This document shows, in pieces, positions 47,406 through 56,268 of a stretch of DNA of 64,000 nt. Numbering within the stretch: the first letter of the stretch is position 1; every line of letters begins with the position of its first letter. The DNA comes from Methylobacterium terrae. GTDB lineage: Bacteria > Pseudomonadota > Alphaproteobacteria > Rhizobiales > Beijerinckiaceae. The stretch lies in assembly GCF_003173755.1 (NCBI RefSeq), contig NZ_CP029553.1, positions 3,806,001 to 3,870,000 of the forward strand, given 5' to 3'. The notes under the pieces were generated by a model, which made no database searches, was not told the origin of the DNA, and saw nothing but the letters and a program-made list of their open reading frames with translations. Made by a program: the position numbers and the translations under genes.

Positions 47406-48338
47406 ATGGTGTCGATGCGCAGCGCGGCTCTCCTGGCGAGCGTCCTCCTGGGTCTGGGTCCAGCCGCGGCGGACGACCTCTCCCTCTGGTCGCTCTACGA
47501 CCGGACGCTGCGCTCGGCGAAGTACATCGATCTCACCCACGCCTTCGCGCCGGTGCAGCCGGTCTGGCCGGGCTTCGCCGGCGCCCGGTTCAAGCCGGCG
47601 CAGGCCGGCCGCACCCTGGAGGGGTTTGCCAAGGAAGGCGACGTCTTCACCTACGAGACCCACGGCTTCGTCGCGACCGCCTACGACCTGCCGACCGACC
47701 AGTACGGCACCCAGCTCGACCCGCCGGCGCACTGGAATCCGCGCGGCGCCACGATCAGCGACCTGCCGGCGACCTACACCCTGCGGCCGCTCGCGGTCAT
47801 CGACATCTCGCCGAAGGTGGCGCGGGACGAAGGCTATCACCTCCAGGTCGCCGACATCGCGGCGTGGGAGGAGAAACACGGCCGCATCCCGGCGGGCGCC
47901 GTGGTGATGGTGCGCTCGGACTGGTCGAAGCGCTGGGCGGAGGCCGAGCGGTTCCGGCAGAAGCCGTTTCCCGGCGTGAGCCTCGCGGCGCTGCAATTCC
48001 TGCACCTCGAGCGCAAGATCCTGTTCCACGGCCACGAGCCGCTCGACACCGACACGACGCCGAACCTCGAGGGCGAGGCCTGGCTGATGCACAACAACTT
48101 CGCTCAAGGCGAGGGGGTGACGAACCTCGATCAGGTGCCGGAGGCCGGCGCCCTGATCGCCATCGGCTTCGCCAAGCCTCTCGGCGGCACCGGCGGCTTC
48201 GCCCGCTACGTCGCGATCGCGCCGGCGGACTGGCCGCACGGGGTCAGCGCCGAGGCGGTGCCGGGCGCGCCGCTGCCGCTCCAGCCCGCGCCCCTGCGCC
48301 GCGATGCCGACGGGGTGATGCGGCCGACGAAACCGTGA
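47406..48338 (+). CDS. Cyclase family protein (kynurenine-formamidase-like fold), exported
   Basis: The 310-residue protein has a signal peptide (residues 1-22) and the cyclase fold (PF04199 type), with IDLTHAFAPVQPVWPG and the metal-binding YGTQLDPPAHW in place of the usual HxGTHxDxPxH. A later GVTNLDQVPEAGALIAIG is typical. Substrate unknown. The ATG at 47406 follows GGGAGGGGCGAGGAC. It stands between pqq and the quinoprotein accessory genes, so a periplasmic methylotrophy-related role is possible. Confidence 0.85.
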   Translation: MVSMRSAALLASVLLGLGPAAADDLSLWSLYDRTLRSAKYIDLTHAFAPVQPVWPGFAGARFKPAQAGRTLEGFAKEGDVFTYETHGFVATAYDLPTDQYGTQLDPPAHWNPRGATISDLPATYTLRPLAVIDISPKVARDEGYHLQVADIAAWEEKHGRIPAGAVVMVRSDWSKRWAEAERFRQKPFPGVSLAALQFLHLERKILFHGHEPLDTDTTPNLEGEAWLMHNNFAQGEGVTNLDQVPEAGALIAIGFAKPLGGTGGFARYVAIAPADWPHGVSAEAVPGAPLPLQPAPLRRDADGVMRPTKP

Positions 48339-48399
48339 CGAGAGGGGAATGGCGCCGCCCGCGACCCGGATCGCATCCGGCCGCGAGGGACCGGGCGGA

Positions 48400-48789
48400 T
48401 CACCCGCCCATGGCGCTGCACAGCTCCACCAGCACGCCGTCGCCGTCCCGCAGATAGGCGACGACCTGGCCCCAGGGTTTCGTCGCCGGCTCGGAGACCG
48501 GCAGCGCGCCCGCCGCCACGGCCCGGGCAAAGGCGGCCGGAACGTCGTCGGCGACCAGGCCGACCTCGACGCCCGCCGGCGCCTCGGACCGGCGGTTGAG
48601 GCGGAAGCCCGGGCAGGTCCGGGCGACGAACCGCTCCTCCGCGAAGGCCAGCGCCGTGGCGCCGGTCTCGAGTTCGGCGTACTGCCCGCTCTCGTGGACG
48701 AAGCGCGGCGAGAGCCCGAAGGCGCGCCCGTAGAACGCGACGCTCGCCCCGACGTCGGGAACGTACAGGATCACGTAACCGAGCCGCAT
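48400..48789 (-). CDS. VOC-family (glyoxalase-like) protein
   Basis: The 129-residue protein has two beta-alpha-beta-beta-beta halves: GYVILYVPDVGASVAFYGRA and EVGLVADDVPAAFARAV, with the closing YLRDGDGVLVELC. Such proteins bind metal and small molecules. The ATG at 48789 gives the right family start; the much longer open frame upstream is not coding. It is followed in the same direction from the SoxYZ-like gene. Confidence 0.9.
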   Translation of the reverse strand: MRLGYVILYVPDVGASVAFYGRAFGLSPRFVHESGQYAELETGATALAFAEERFVARTCPGFRLNRRSEAPAGVEVGLVADDVPAAFARAVAAGALPVSEPATKPWGQVVAYLRDGDGVLVELCSAMGG

Positions 48790-48821
48790 CGTCCCGGTCT
48801 CCCTCACGGATGTTCGATCCG

Positions 48822-49616
48822 TCACGTCCCGCCGCCCGCCGGGAAGGTCTGCGTGAACACCCGCCCCTCGGTGTCCTTGGCCGCCACCGTCACGGGCTCG
48901 GCATTGCCCGCGTAGGTGAAGCGGAAGGTCGGGTCCTCGCTGATCGAGATGCCGCCGGTCATCGAGAAGAGCGGCGTCTCGCCCTGGCGCACGCTCAGGG
49001 ATTCGACGAACCAGGCCGGGGTGTAGAGCCGGGTCACCTGGTCCATCTGCAGGCCGGAATAGTTCGGGTGGCGGACCTGGACCTGGGCCTCGCCGCGATC
49101 CGCGAAGGCGCGGAAGCGCATCCGGCCGAGATGGGCCTTGGCCTCGGCCGGGTCCTTGACCACCGGCGCCGAGCAGCCGCCCGCCGCCTTGACGTAGGCC
49201 TTGGTCATGTAGAGCGCGCCGTCCTCGGTCTCGGCGATGGCGCGGACGTAGGAGTAGGAATTCACCCGGATGCGGGTGGAGAGGTCGAAGTGGCGCTGCG
49301 GCACCGCGAACCGGATCGTGCCGACCACCGGCGAGGGGTTCTCGTCCACCACGAGGGTCAGGCTCTTCACGCGGCGGGCATCGCCCTCGGGCAGCGCGAT
49401 CCGCAAGGTGACCGGCACGATGGCGGCGTCCTCGGCGCGCCGGGGCGCCTCCAGGCCGACCAGCCCGGCCCCGTCCCGGATCGGGCGGTCGCCCAGGACG
49501 GAGGGGCGCAGCTCGGTCCAGGTGGTCTCGGGCCGCTCGTCCTGCGCCGATGCCGGCCCGGCCAGCACCGCCACCACCGCCAGGGCCGGCAGCACGCTCG
49601 CCGACAGCACTCTCAT
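48822..49616 (-). CDS. Quinoprotein dehydrogenase-associated SoxYZ-like carrier
   Basis: The 264-residue exported protein (signal ends PASAQ) has a SoxY-like first half with the swinging-arm Cys in KAAGGCSAPVV and a SoxZ-like second half (RHPNYSGLQMD and QTFPAGGGT). Fused SoxYZ-like carriers of this kind occur with PQQ dehydrogenases, where a thiol-bound relay is proposed but not proven. GGGAG lies seven bases before the ATG. Partners in this window are the CXXCW protein and the zinc metallohydrolase. Confidence 0.87.
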   Translation of the reverse strand: MRVLSASVLPALAVVAVLAGPASAQDERPETTWTELRPSVLGDRPIRDGAGLVGLEAPRRAEDAAIVPVTLRIALPEGDARRVKSLTLVVDENPSPVVGTIRFAVPQRHFDLSTRIRVNSYSYVRAIAETEDGALYMTKAYVKAAGGCSAPVVKDPAEAKAHLGRMRFRAFADRGEAQVQVRHPNYSGLQMDQVTRLYTPAWFVESLSVRQGETPLFSMTGGISISEDPTFRFTYAGNAEPVTVAAKDTEGRVFTQTFPAGGGT

Positions 49617-49826
49617 GGCGTTCTCCCGGGTTCGCGCCCTCTCTCGGGGCTTCGACCAATGTAGAGGACGCGTCGGCCCGGCACCAGGGTAAGCCCCTGG
49701 CGCGACGCCGCTTCGGACCGCATCCCGCCGCATCGCGGGGGCTCCCGGCGCCGTTGCGCGCGCGCTCCCCCCGGCCTATCCCGGGGTGCGCCCGCCCGAG
49801 GATCACCGTTCGAGGATCACCGCCCC

Positions 49827-50678
49827 GTGACCGCGCCCTCCGCGTCTTCCCTCGCCAACCTCCTGCCGGATCTCGGCCGACGCACCCTGGTGATGGGCAT
49901 CCTCAACGTCACCCCGGACTCGTTCTCGGATGGCGGCCGCTTCCAGGACCTCGACGCCGCGCGGGAGCAGGCCGACCGCCTGGTGCAGGAGGGCGCGGCC
50001 CTCCTCGACATCGGCGGCGAATCGACGAGGCCCGGCCACGTCCCGGTACCGGCCGAGGAGGAACAGGCCCGGGTGCTGCCGGCGATCCGGGCGCTCGGCC
50101 CCGCCCTCCCCGTCCCGATCTCGATCGACACCTACAAGGCCTCGACCGCGGACGCGGCCCTGAGGGCGGGGGCGCGCATCGTCAACGACGTCTGGGGCCT
50201 GCAGCGGGAGCCGGAGATCGCGGTCGTCGCGGCCCATCACGGCGCGCCGGTCGTCGTGATGCACAACCGCGAGAGCGTCGATCCGAGCCTCGACATCCTG
50301 GACGAGATGCGGGCCTTCTTCGAGCGCTCGCTCGCCATCGCCCGCCGGGCCGGCATCCCCGACCGCGACATCGTGCTCGATCCCGGCATCGGCTTCGGCA
50401 AGAGCTGGGAGCAGCACCTCGAGGCCCTGCGGCGCCTGCCCGAGCTCAAGGCGCTCGGCTTCCCGCTCCTCGTTGGCGTGTCGCGCAAGTCGGTGCTCGG
50501 GCGCATCCACAACGCCGCGACCGCGCCGGCCGACCGGCTCTTCGGCTCGATCGCCGCCCACGTCGCCGCCGCGTCGCTGGGGGCCGACATCGTCCGCGTC
50601 CACGACGTGCGCCCCCACGTCGAGGCCTGCCAGGTGGTCGACGCGATCACGCGGCCCGCCTCCCGCGCCGGAGCCTGA
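49827..50678 (+). CDS. folP: Dihydropteroate synthase
   Basis: The 283-residue enzyme joins pterin pyrophosphate and p-aminobenzoate. Signatures are ILNVTPDSFSDGG, LDIGGESTRPG and VGVSRKSVLG. The start is GTG at 49827, with GAGG 11 bases upstream. It begins the folP-folB-folK operon. Folate/H4-pterin needs of methylotrophy may explain the neighbourhood. Confidence 0.95.
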   Translation: MTAPSASSLANLLPDLGRRTLVMGILNVTPDSFSDGGRFQDLDAAREQADRLVQEGAALLDIGGESTRPGHVPVPAEEEQARVLPAIRALGPALPVPISIDTYKASTADAALRAGARIVNDVWGLQREPEIAVVAAHHGAPVVVMHNRESVDPSLDILDEMRAFFERSLAIARRAGIPDRDIVLDPGIGFGKSWEQHLEALRRLPELKALGFPLLVGVSRKSVLGRIHNAATAPADRLFGSIAAHVAAASLGADIVRVHDVRPHVEACQVVDAITRPASRAGA

Positions 50679-50683
50679 GACCT

Positions 50684-51049
50684 TTGGACCGCATCCTGAT
50701 CCACCGCCTCGCGGTCTTCGCCCGGCACGGCGTGCTGCCGGAGGAGGAGGTGCTCGGCCAGCGCTTCTACCTCTCGCTCGACGCCCGCCTCGATCTCGGC
50801 GAGGCCGGCCGGACCGACGCGATCGGCGCGACCGTGAGCTACGCCGACCTCGCCGCGCTAGCCCACCGCATCGCCACCGAGCGCCGCTTCCGCCTGATCG
50901 AGGCCCTGGCCGAGACGATCGCCCGGGAGGCCCTCGCCGCCTTCCCGGCCCTCGACAGCCTGACCGTGCGGATCGACAAGCCGGGCGCGCCGGTGCCGCT
51001 GGTGCTCGACGGCGTCGCGGTCGAGATCACGAGGACGCGCCGTGGCTGA
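50684..51049 (+). CDS. folB: Dihydroneopterin aldolase
   Basis: The 121-residue protein has the FolB signature RILIHRLAVFARHGVLPEE and the closing DSLTVRIDKPGAP. The start appears to be a TTG at 50684, five bases after folP, since no ATG precedes the conserved N-terminus. It overlaps folK by eight bases. Confidence 0.92.
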   Translation: MDRILIHRLAVFARHGVLPEEEVLGQRFYLSLDARLDLGEAGRTDAIGATVSYADLAALAHRIATERRFRLIEALAETIAREALAAFPALDSLTVRIDKPGAPVPLVLDGVAVEITRTRRG

Positions 51050-51533
51050 GGCTTACCTGGGTCTCGGCAGCAACCTCGGCGACAAGGCCGCGATGCTCGA
51101 CGCAGCGGTAGCGGCGCTCGCCGCCACGCCCGGCCTCGCGGTGACGGCCCGCTCGCGCCACTACCGCACCCCGCCCTGGGGCGACACCGACCAGGACTGG
51201 TTCCTCAACGCCGCGATCGGGATCGAGACGACGCTCTCGCCCCACGCACTGCTGGAGGCCTGCCTGTCCGCCGAGACCCGCCTCGGCCGGGTGCGCGAGC
51301 GCCGCTGGGGCCCGCGGGTGATCGACATCGACGTGCTGCACTATGCCGGCGCGACCGTCAGCGACGAGCGCCTGGTGCTGCCCCACCGTTTCCTGCGCGA
51401 GCGCGCCTTCGTGCTGGTGCCGCTGGCCGAGATCGCCCCGGCCCTGGTGATCGGGGGGGAGACGGTGGCCGAGGCGCTGGCGCGGCTCGACCGGAGCGGG
51501 ATCGAGCCGGAGGCGGATCCAGGTTCGCGTTGA
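51042..51533 (+). CDS. folK: 2-amino-4-hydroxy-6-hydroxymethyldihydropteridine pyrophosphokinase
   Basis: The 163-residue HPPK has YLGLGSNLGDK at the N-terminus and RRWGPRVIDIDVL, the metal and pterin site. It phosphorylates the product of FolB for FolP. The GTG at 51042 lies within the end of folB, so the three genes are coupled. Confidence 0.95.
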   Translation: MAEAYLGLGSNLGDKAAMLDAAVAALAATPGLAVTARSRHYRTPPWGDTDQDWFLNAAIGIETTLSPHALLEACLSAETRLGRVRERRWGPRVIDIDVLHYAGATVSDERLVLPHRFLRERAFVLVPLAEIAPALVIGGETVAEALARLDRSGIEPEADPGSR

Positions 51534-51537
51534 CGCC

Positions 51538-52242
51538 CTACACCGACCGGGTGATCCCGCCATCCACCCGGAGGTTCTGCCCGGTGATGTAGCCCGCCCC
51601 GTCCGAGGCGAGGAACGAGACCACGGCGGCGATCTCGCCCTCCCGCCCGTAGCGGCCGAGCGGGATGCGCTCGCGGATGCCCGGCTTCTCCGGCAGGCTG
51701 TCGATGAAGCCCGGCAGGACGTTGTTCATGCGGATGTTGTCGGGGGCGTAGCGGTCGGAGAAGAGCTTGGTGAAGGCGGCGAGCCCCGAGCGGAACACTC
51801 CCGAGGTCGGGAAGGCCTGCTCGGGCTCGAAGGCCGCGAAGGTCGAGATGTTGATGATCGCACCCCCGCCCTGGCGCTGCATGATCGGCGTCACGAGGCG
51901 GGTCGGCCGCACCACGTTGAGGAAGTAGACCTCCATCCCGCGGGTCCAGTCCTCGTCGGTGAGGTCGAGGAGCGGGCCCTTCGGCCCGTGGCCGGCGCTG
52001 TTGACGAGCACGTCGACCCGGTCCCAGCGTTCCATGGCGCGCTCGACGAGGCGGGTCAGGTCCTCGACCGAGCGGTTCGAGCCCGTCACCCCGACTCCGC
52101 CGAGAGCCTCGGCCAGGGCCTCGCCCTTGCCCGACGAGGACAGGATCGCGACCTTGAATCCGTCCGCCGCCAGCTTGCGGGCGGCCGCGGCCCCCATGCC
52201 GCTGCCGCCGGCGGTGACGATGGCGACGCGTTCGCTCTTCAT
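51538..52242 (-). CDS. Atypical SDR-family protein lacking the YxxxK motif
   Basis: The 234-residue protein has the SDR cofactor loop TAGGSGMGAAAARK, VNSAGHG (NNAG variant) and the end GQNLRVDGGIT. The catalytic YxxxK region reads SGVFRSGLAA, with no Tyr or Lys at the usual spacing. So reductase chemistry is doubtful or altered. The ATG at 52242 has GGAAGGACGG upstream. It follows the CXXCW gene on the same strand, perhaps as the last gene of the xox unit. Confidence 0.85.
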   Translation of the reverse strand: MKSERVAIVTAGGSGMGAAAARKLAADGFKVAILSSSGKGEALAEALGGVGVTGSNRSVEDLTRLVERAMERWDRVDVLVNSAGHGPKGPLLDLTDEDWTRGMEVYFLNVVRPTRLVTPIMQRQGGGAIINISTFAAFEPEQAFPTSGVFRSGLAAFTKLFSDRYAPDNIRMNNVLPGFIDSLPEKPGIRERIPLGRYGREGEIAAVVSFLASDGAGYITGQNLRVDGGITRSV

Positions 52243-52299
52243 GAATGCCGTCCTTCCCGGGTCTCGCGTCCGCCTGCATGCCACGGCCGGGGCCGAGCG

Positions 52300-52833
52300 T
52301 CACGGTGCGGCCGGGCTCGCCCGTTCGAGGGGCAGGCCGGCCTCGGCCCAGCCGTCGGTGCCGTCCGGGTACCAGCGGACGCGGCGGTACCCGAGGGCGA
52401 GGGCGCGCTTGGCGGCGTTCCACGACATCCAGCAGTGCCGCTGGCAGAACAGAACCACGGGCCTGTCGCGGTCGCCCCCGGTCGCCGCCGCGAGGCCGCT
52501 GCGAAAATACGCCTCGGTCTGCGGCGCCAGCGCGCCGAAGCCGGTATTGGGCAGCCAATGGGCGCGCGGGATGCTGTCGTGGGGAGCGTCGCGCCAGATC
52601 GTGCCGGGCGGCAGGGTGGCCGGGCGGGGCGGGCGCGGCAGCACGTCGACGAAGGCGACGCCCGCCCGCCACAACCGCTCGGCCTCGCCCGTGCTCACGG
52701 TCTCGGCACCGTGCAGGGCCGCGGGCGTCGGGCTCCGGAAGTCCTCCTGGCGGTACCCGTCGGGCTCGGGCGGAGCCGCCTGGGCCGCGCAGGACGCCAC
52801 GACCAGCAGCAGCGCCGCGGCGCTCCGCCTCAC
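52300..52833 (-). CDS. PQQ-dependent catabolism-associated CXXCW-motif protein
   Basis: The 177-residue exported, rhodanese-like protein has the CxxxCW segment VVLFCQRHCWMSWNAAKRA, which gives the family its name, and a preceding PPGTIWRDAPHDSIPRAHW. The signal peptide is ALLLVVASCAAQA. Its GTG start overlaps the xoxJ stop (GTGA). It is one of the proteins that co-occur with PQQ dehydrogenases and SoxYZ-like carriers; a thiol or sulfur-transfer role is proposed by family resemblance only. Confidence 0.87.
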   Translation of the reverse strand: MRRSAAALLLVVASCAAQAAPPEPDGYRQEDFRSPTPAALHGAETVSTGEAERLWRAGVAFVDVLPRPPRPATLPPGTIWRDAPHDSIPRAHWLPNTGFGALAPQTEAYFRSGLAAATGGDRDRPVVLFCQRHCWMSWNAAKRALALGYRRVRWYPDGTDGWAEAGLPLERASPAAP

Positions 52834-53687
52834 GGCTTGGGATCCGCCGGCAGCAGCCGGTTCTCCTCCTCGTCGAGGAGCGGCACGGCGTAGTCGCGCA
52901 GGACCGCCTCGATCTCGGCCCGGCGCTTGCGCAGCGCCGTGTTGAGGACCCGCTTCCACTCGTTCTCGCCGTGCCGCACCCCCATGGCGATGCGGTAGGA
53001 GAGCGGCGGCCGGTCGGGCTCGCGCAGCAGCGGCACGACATCGAGGCCTCCGGCCTGCTTGCCGGCCTCCTTGGCGAGCCAGCCGGCGGCCGGGCCCCAC
53101 AGCACCGCGGCGTCGAGCTTGCCCGCGGCGACGTCGGCGACGATCTCGGCCGAGACGGTCTGGTGCGGGCGCGCCGGATCGAACTGGTAGGGTGGATAGG
53201 GCTTCATCGTCGGCACGAGGCCGACTGCGCCCATGCGGTCGACCGGCGGGGTGCCGACGATGACGCCGATCGCCTTGCCCTTGAGGCGCGGGTCGTCGAG
53301 CCCGGTCAGCCCATCGAAGCTGCCGCGGCGCGACACCAGGACGTAGGGAGAGCGGTAATAGGGGTTGGTGTGCTGCACCAGCTCGCTGCCGAAGGCGGAG
53401 CCGACGATGACGTCGCACAGGCCGGTGCCGAGCGTGTTGCGCACGAAGCCTGGCCCCTGGGTGAGCCAGTAATAGCGCAGCTTCACCTTCAGCTCGTCGG
53501 CGAGGATCTGCGCGATGCGGTTCTCGAAGCCGTCCCCCTTGCGCTCCGAGAACGGCATGTTGCCGGGATCGGCGCAGACCCGCAGGGTGTCGGGGGTGAC
53601 GAGGTCGGGCAGGTTCTGCGCCCGCGCGGGGGCGGCCAGCGCGAGGCCGGCCGCCAGGAGCGTCGCTGGGAGAGGTACCCGCGCCAT
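52830..53687 (-). CDS. xoxJ: XoxJ, periplasmic helper of the lanthanide methanol dehydrogenase
   Basis: The 285-residue exported protein (signal ends ARAQ) is a substrate-binding-like fold of the MxaJ/XoxJ type, with RVCADPGNMPFSERKGDGF and GTGLCDVIVGSAFGSELV. XoxJ is needed for XoxF activation or maturation and has a large cleft for a partner segment. The ATG overlaps the xoxG stop by one base. Confidence 0.92.
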   Translation of the reverse strand: MARVPLPATLLAAGLALAAPARAQNLPDLVTPDTLRVCADPGNMPFSERKGDGFENRIAQILADELKVKLRYYWLTQGPGFVRNTLGTGLCDVIVGSAFGSELVQHTNPYYRSPYVLVSRRGSFDGLTGLDDPRLKGKAIGVIVGTPPVDRMGAVGLVPTMKPYPPYQFDPARPHQTVSAEIVADVAAGKLDAAVLWGPAAGWLAKEAGKQAGGLDVVPLLREPDRPPLSYRIAMGVRHGENEWKRVLNTALRKRRAEIEAVLRDYAVPLLDEEENRLLPADPKP

Positions 53688-54298
53688 CAGCCGCCCAGGC
53701 ACTCCTTCTCCGCCTTGCGCGCCGCCTCCGGCTTGTCCTCCTTGTCGCCCGGCCGCACCCGGCCGAGCGCGCCGGCGGCCCGCGCCTTCAGGTAGACGTA
53801 GAGGTCGTCCATGTAGCAGGTGACGTTCTTGTTGTCGCCGAAGGCCGGCATGACCTTCTGGGTCGACGAGTTCACGTCCTGCTTGCCGCCGACGACGATG
53901 CCGACGAATTCCTCGTAGGAGAGGGTCTTCAGCGAGTCCTTCAGCGCCGGGGCGTAGGTCGAGCCCATGCCGTCCGGGCCGTGGCAGACGTGGCACTCGG
54001 CGTGATAGCGGCGATAACCCGAATAGGTGTACCAGTCGACCTTCTTGCCGTTGTCGGTGATGTGGAAGGTCGGCGCGCCGGCGGCGTCGAAGTACTTGCC
54101 GTCCTCCACCTTCACGGCGGCATCCTTGGCGAGCAGCTTCTCGTCGGGCTCGGCGGACTTGTCGTTGGGGTTGAGCTGGTTGGCGAGAGCCGGATCCGGC
54201 TTCTTGGCATCCTCAGCATGTACGGCAACCATCCCGATGGCTGCTAGGGCGAGGCCGGCCACGAACGGCCGCAGGACAGCTTTGCTGAGGTCACGCAA
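53687..54298 (-). CDS. xoxG: XoxG, c-type cytochrome partner of XoxF
   Basis: The 203-residue exported cytochrome c has the heme motif CHVCH (Cys102, Cys105, His106) and the axial Met region KVMPAFG. It takes electrons from XoxF. A TTG at 54298 is chosen because GGGAG lies nine bases upstream and gives a normal signal peptide (ending AVHAE). An ATG at 54367 is in frame but adds an Arg/Pro-rich tail. A hairpin lies between xoxF and this gene. Confidence 0.92.
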   Translation of the reverse strand: MRDLSKAVLRPFVAGLALAAIGMVAVHAEDAKKPDPALANQLNPNDKSAEPDEKLLAKDAAVKVEDGKYFDAAGAPTFHITDNGKKVDWYTYSGYRRYHAECHVCHGPDGMGSTYAPALKDSLKTLSYEEFVGIVVGGKQDVNSSTQKVMPAFGDNKNVTCYMDDLYVYLKARAAGALGRVRPGDKEDKPEAARKAEKECLGG

Positions 54299-54381
54299 CG
54301 GACGTTTCTCCCTGACAACTTTGGGTGGCCACCGCAGACGCCGCGGCGGCACCGTCGTCAACGTCATCTAATCATGGGAGA

Positions 54382-54405
54382 GCCGGCGCGGGAACCCGCG
54401 CCGGC
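54382..54405 (-). terminator. Hairpin between xoxF and xoxG
   Basis: GCCGGCGCGGG, AA, CCCGCGCCGGC: 11-bp perfect stem 61 bases after the xoxF stop and before xoxG. It may lower xoxG/J expression relative to xoxF. Confidence 0.6.
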
Positions 54406-54465
54406 CCGGACTTAGGTCTGAGATGCTTTGGTCTCAGCCCGCTTCCCTATCGGCCGTGAGGCCGG

Positions 54466-56268
54466 TCAGTTCGGCAGGGTGAAGACGGTCAGCTGGCCGC
54501 CGAGGTTGGTGTAGCTCGACAGGGCGGCGTAGCCGCCGACCGCGCCGAGGCCGGCATTCGGGTCGGTCAGGCCGGCCGCCAGGCCGATGCCCGCCCAGCC
54601 GCCGACGCCCGACAGGACGGCGATCTGCTGCTTGCCCTTGTGCTGGTAGGTCATCACGTTGCCGATGATGCCCGACGGGGTCTTGAACTTGTAGAGCTCC
54701 TTGCCCGACTTGGCGTCGACCGCCTTCAGGTAACCCTCGAGCGTGCCGTAGAACACCACGTCGCCGGCGGTGGCGAGAGCGCCCGACCACACCGAGAACT
54801 GCTCGGGCACCGACCACTTGATCTTGCCGGCCACGTTGTCCCAGGCGATGAAGTTGCCCATGCCGCCGTGGCTGTTGGGCGCCGGGTACATCGACAGGGT
54901 CGCACCGACATAGGGCTGGCCCGGGGTGTAGCTCACCCGGAACGGCTCGTAGTCCATGCAGACGTGGTTGGTCGGCACGTAGAACAGGTTGGTCTTGGGC
55001 GAGAAGGCCGCCGGCTGCTGGTCCTTGGAGCCCAGCGCCGCCGGGCAGATGCCCTTCGAGTTGGTGTCCTCGCCGTTCTGGTCGGTCGAGTACTTGGCGA
55101 CGACGAGCGGACGGCCGTAGGTCTTCGAGGACTTGTCCTGATCGACCTTGGTGGCCCAGTTCACCGCCGGATCGTACTTCTCGGCGACGAGCAGCTCGCC
55201 GGTGGCGCGGTCGAGGGTGTAGCCGAAGCCGTTACGGTCGAAGTGGGTCAGGAGCGGCCGCTCCTTGTCGCCGACCTTCTGATCCGTGAGGATCATCTCG
55301 TTGATGCCGTCGTAGTCCCACTCGTCGTGCGGGGTCATCTGGTAGACCCACTTCGCCACGCCGGTATCGGCGTCACGGGCGAAGATCGTCATCGACCACT
55401 TGTTGTCGCCCGGGCGCTGCTTCGGGTTCCAGGTCGAGGGGTTGCCGGTGCCGTAATAGACCAGGTTCAGCTTCGGGTCGTAGGAGTACCAGCCCCAGGT
55501 CGAGGCGCCGCCGGTCTTCCACTGGTCGCCTTCCCAGGTCTTGATCGACGAGTCCTTGCCGACCGGCTTGCCGAGCTCGGTGGTCTTCTCCGGGTCGATC
55601 TTCATCTCGGCGTCGGGGCCGACGTTGTAGGCGCGCCAGGCCTGCTTGCCGGTCTTGAGGTCGTAGGCGGTGATGTGGCCGCGGATGCCGTACTCGGCGC
55701 CCGAGATGCCGACGATCAGCTTGTCCTTCACCGGCATCACGGTGGCGGTGTTGGTCTCGCCGATCTTCGGATCGCCGTTCTGCACCGACCAGTTGACCTT
55801 GCCGGTCTTGGCGTCGAGCGACACGATGGTGGTGTCGGCCTGGTGCAGGAAGATCGCGCCGTCGGCATAGGCCAGGCCACGGTTCACCGTGTCGCAGCAC
55901 ATCACCGGGATGACGTTGGGATCCTGCTTCGGCTCGTACTTCCAGAGGATCTTGCCCTCCTGGTTGAGGTCGAGCGCGTAGACGATGTTCGGGAACGGCG
56001 TGTGCACGAACATCACGTCGCCGACGACCAGCGGCGAGCCCTCGTGGCCGCGCAGCACGCCGGTCGAGAACGTCCAGGCCACCTGCAGCTTGTTGACGTT
56101 GCCGGTGTTGATCTGGTCGAGCTTGGAATAGCGGGTGTTGGCGTAGTCGACCGTCTGAAGGACCTGCTCGGCCGGATTGGCCGAGCGCTTCAGCACGTCG
56201 TCGTTGGCCAGCGCCGGGGTGACGCCGAGAATGCCCGCGCCCAGCGCAAGAAGATGAACCGCTCTCAT
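54466..56268 (-). CDS. xoxF: Lanthanide-dependent methanol dehydrogenase XoxF
   Basis: The 600-residue PQQ enzyme is a periplasmic eight-bladed propeller. The signal peptide ends at about Ala21. The disulfide CC is at Cys124-Cys125. The sequence DEWDYD holds catalytic Asp318 and Asp320; the second Asp is the lanthanide-coordinating residue that calcium MxaF lacks (Ala there). Signature [13 protein letters not shown] is at about residues 253-265. It oxidises methanol to formaldehyde or formate and passes electrons to XoxG. GGAGG lies five bases before the ATG. Confidence 0.97.
   Translation of the reverse strand: MRAVHLLALGAGILGVTPALANDDVLKRSANPAEQVLQTVDYANTRYSKLDQINTGNVNKLQVAWTFSTGVLRGHEGSPLVVGDVMFVHTPFPNIVYALDLNQEGKILWKYEPKQDPNVIPVMCCDTVNRGLAYADGAIFLHQADTTIVSLDAKTGKVNWSVQNGDPKIGETNTATVMPVKDKLIVGISGAEYGIRGHITAYDLKTGKQAWRAYNVGPDAEMKIDPEKTTELGKPVGKDSSIKTWEGDQWKTGGASTWGWYSYDPKLNLVYYGTGNPSTWNPKQRPGDNKWSMTIFARDADTGVAKWVYQMTPHDEWDYDGINEMILTDQKVGDKERPLLTHFDRNGFGYTLDRATGELLVAEKYDPAVNWATKVDQDKSSKTYGRPLVVAKYSTDQNGEDTNSKGICPAALGSKDQQPAAFSPKTNLFYVPTNHVCMDYEPFRVSYTPGQPYVGATLSMYPAPNSHGGMGNFIAWDNVAGKIKWSVPEQFSVWSGALATAGDVVFYGTLEGYLKAVDAKSGKELYKFKTPSGIIGNVMTYQHKGKQQIAVLSGVGGWAGIGLAAGLTDPNAGLGAVGGYAALSSYTNLGGQLTVFTLPN

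Noticed and set aside
49617..49826. A riboswitch before folP
   Set aside because: No conserved aptamer pattern was recognised; the region is short and GC-rich.
54466..56268. Calling this gene calcium-type mxaF or the ethanol dehydrogenase exaF
   Set aside because: DEWDYD has the second Asp of lanthanide enzymes, which excludes MxaF. The adjacent xoxG and xoxJ fit XoxF rather than ExaF.
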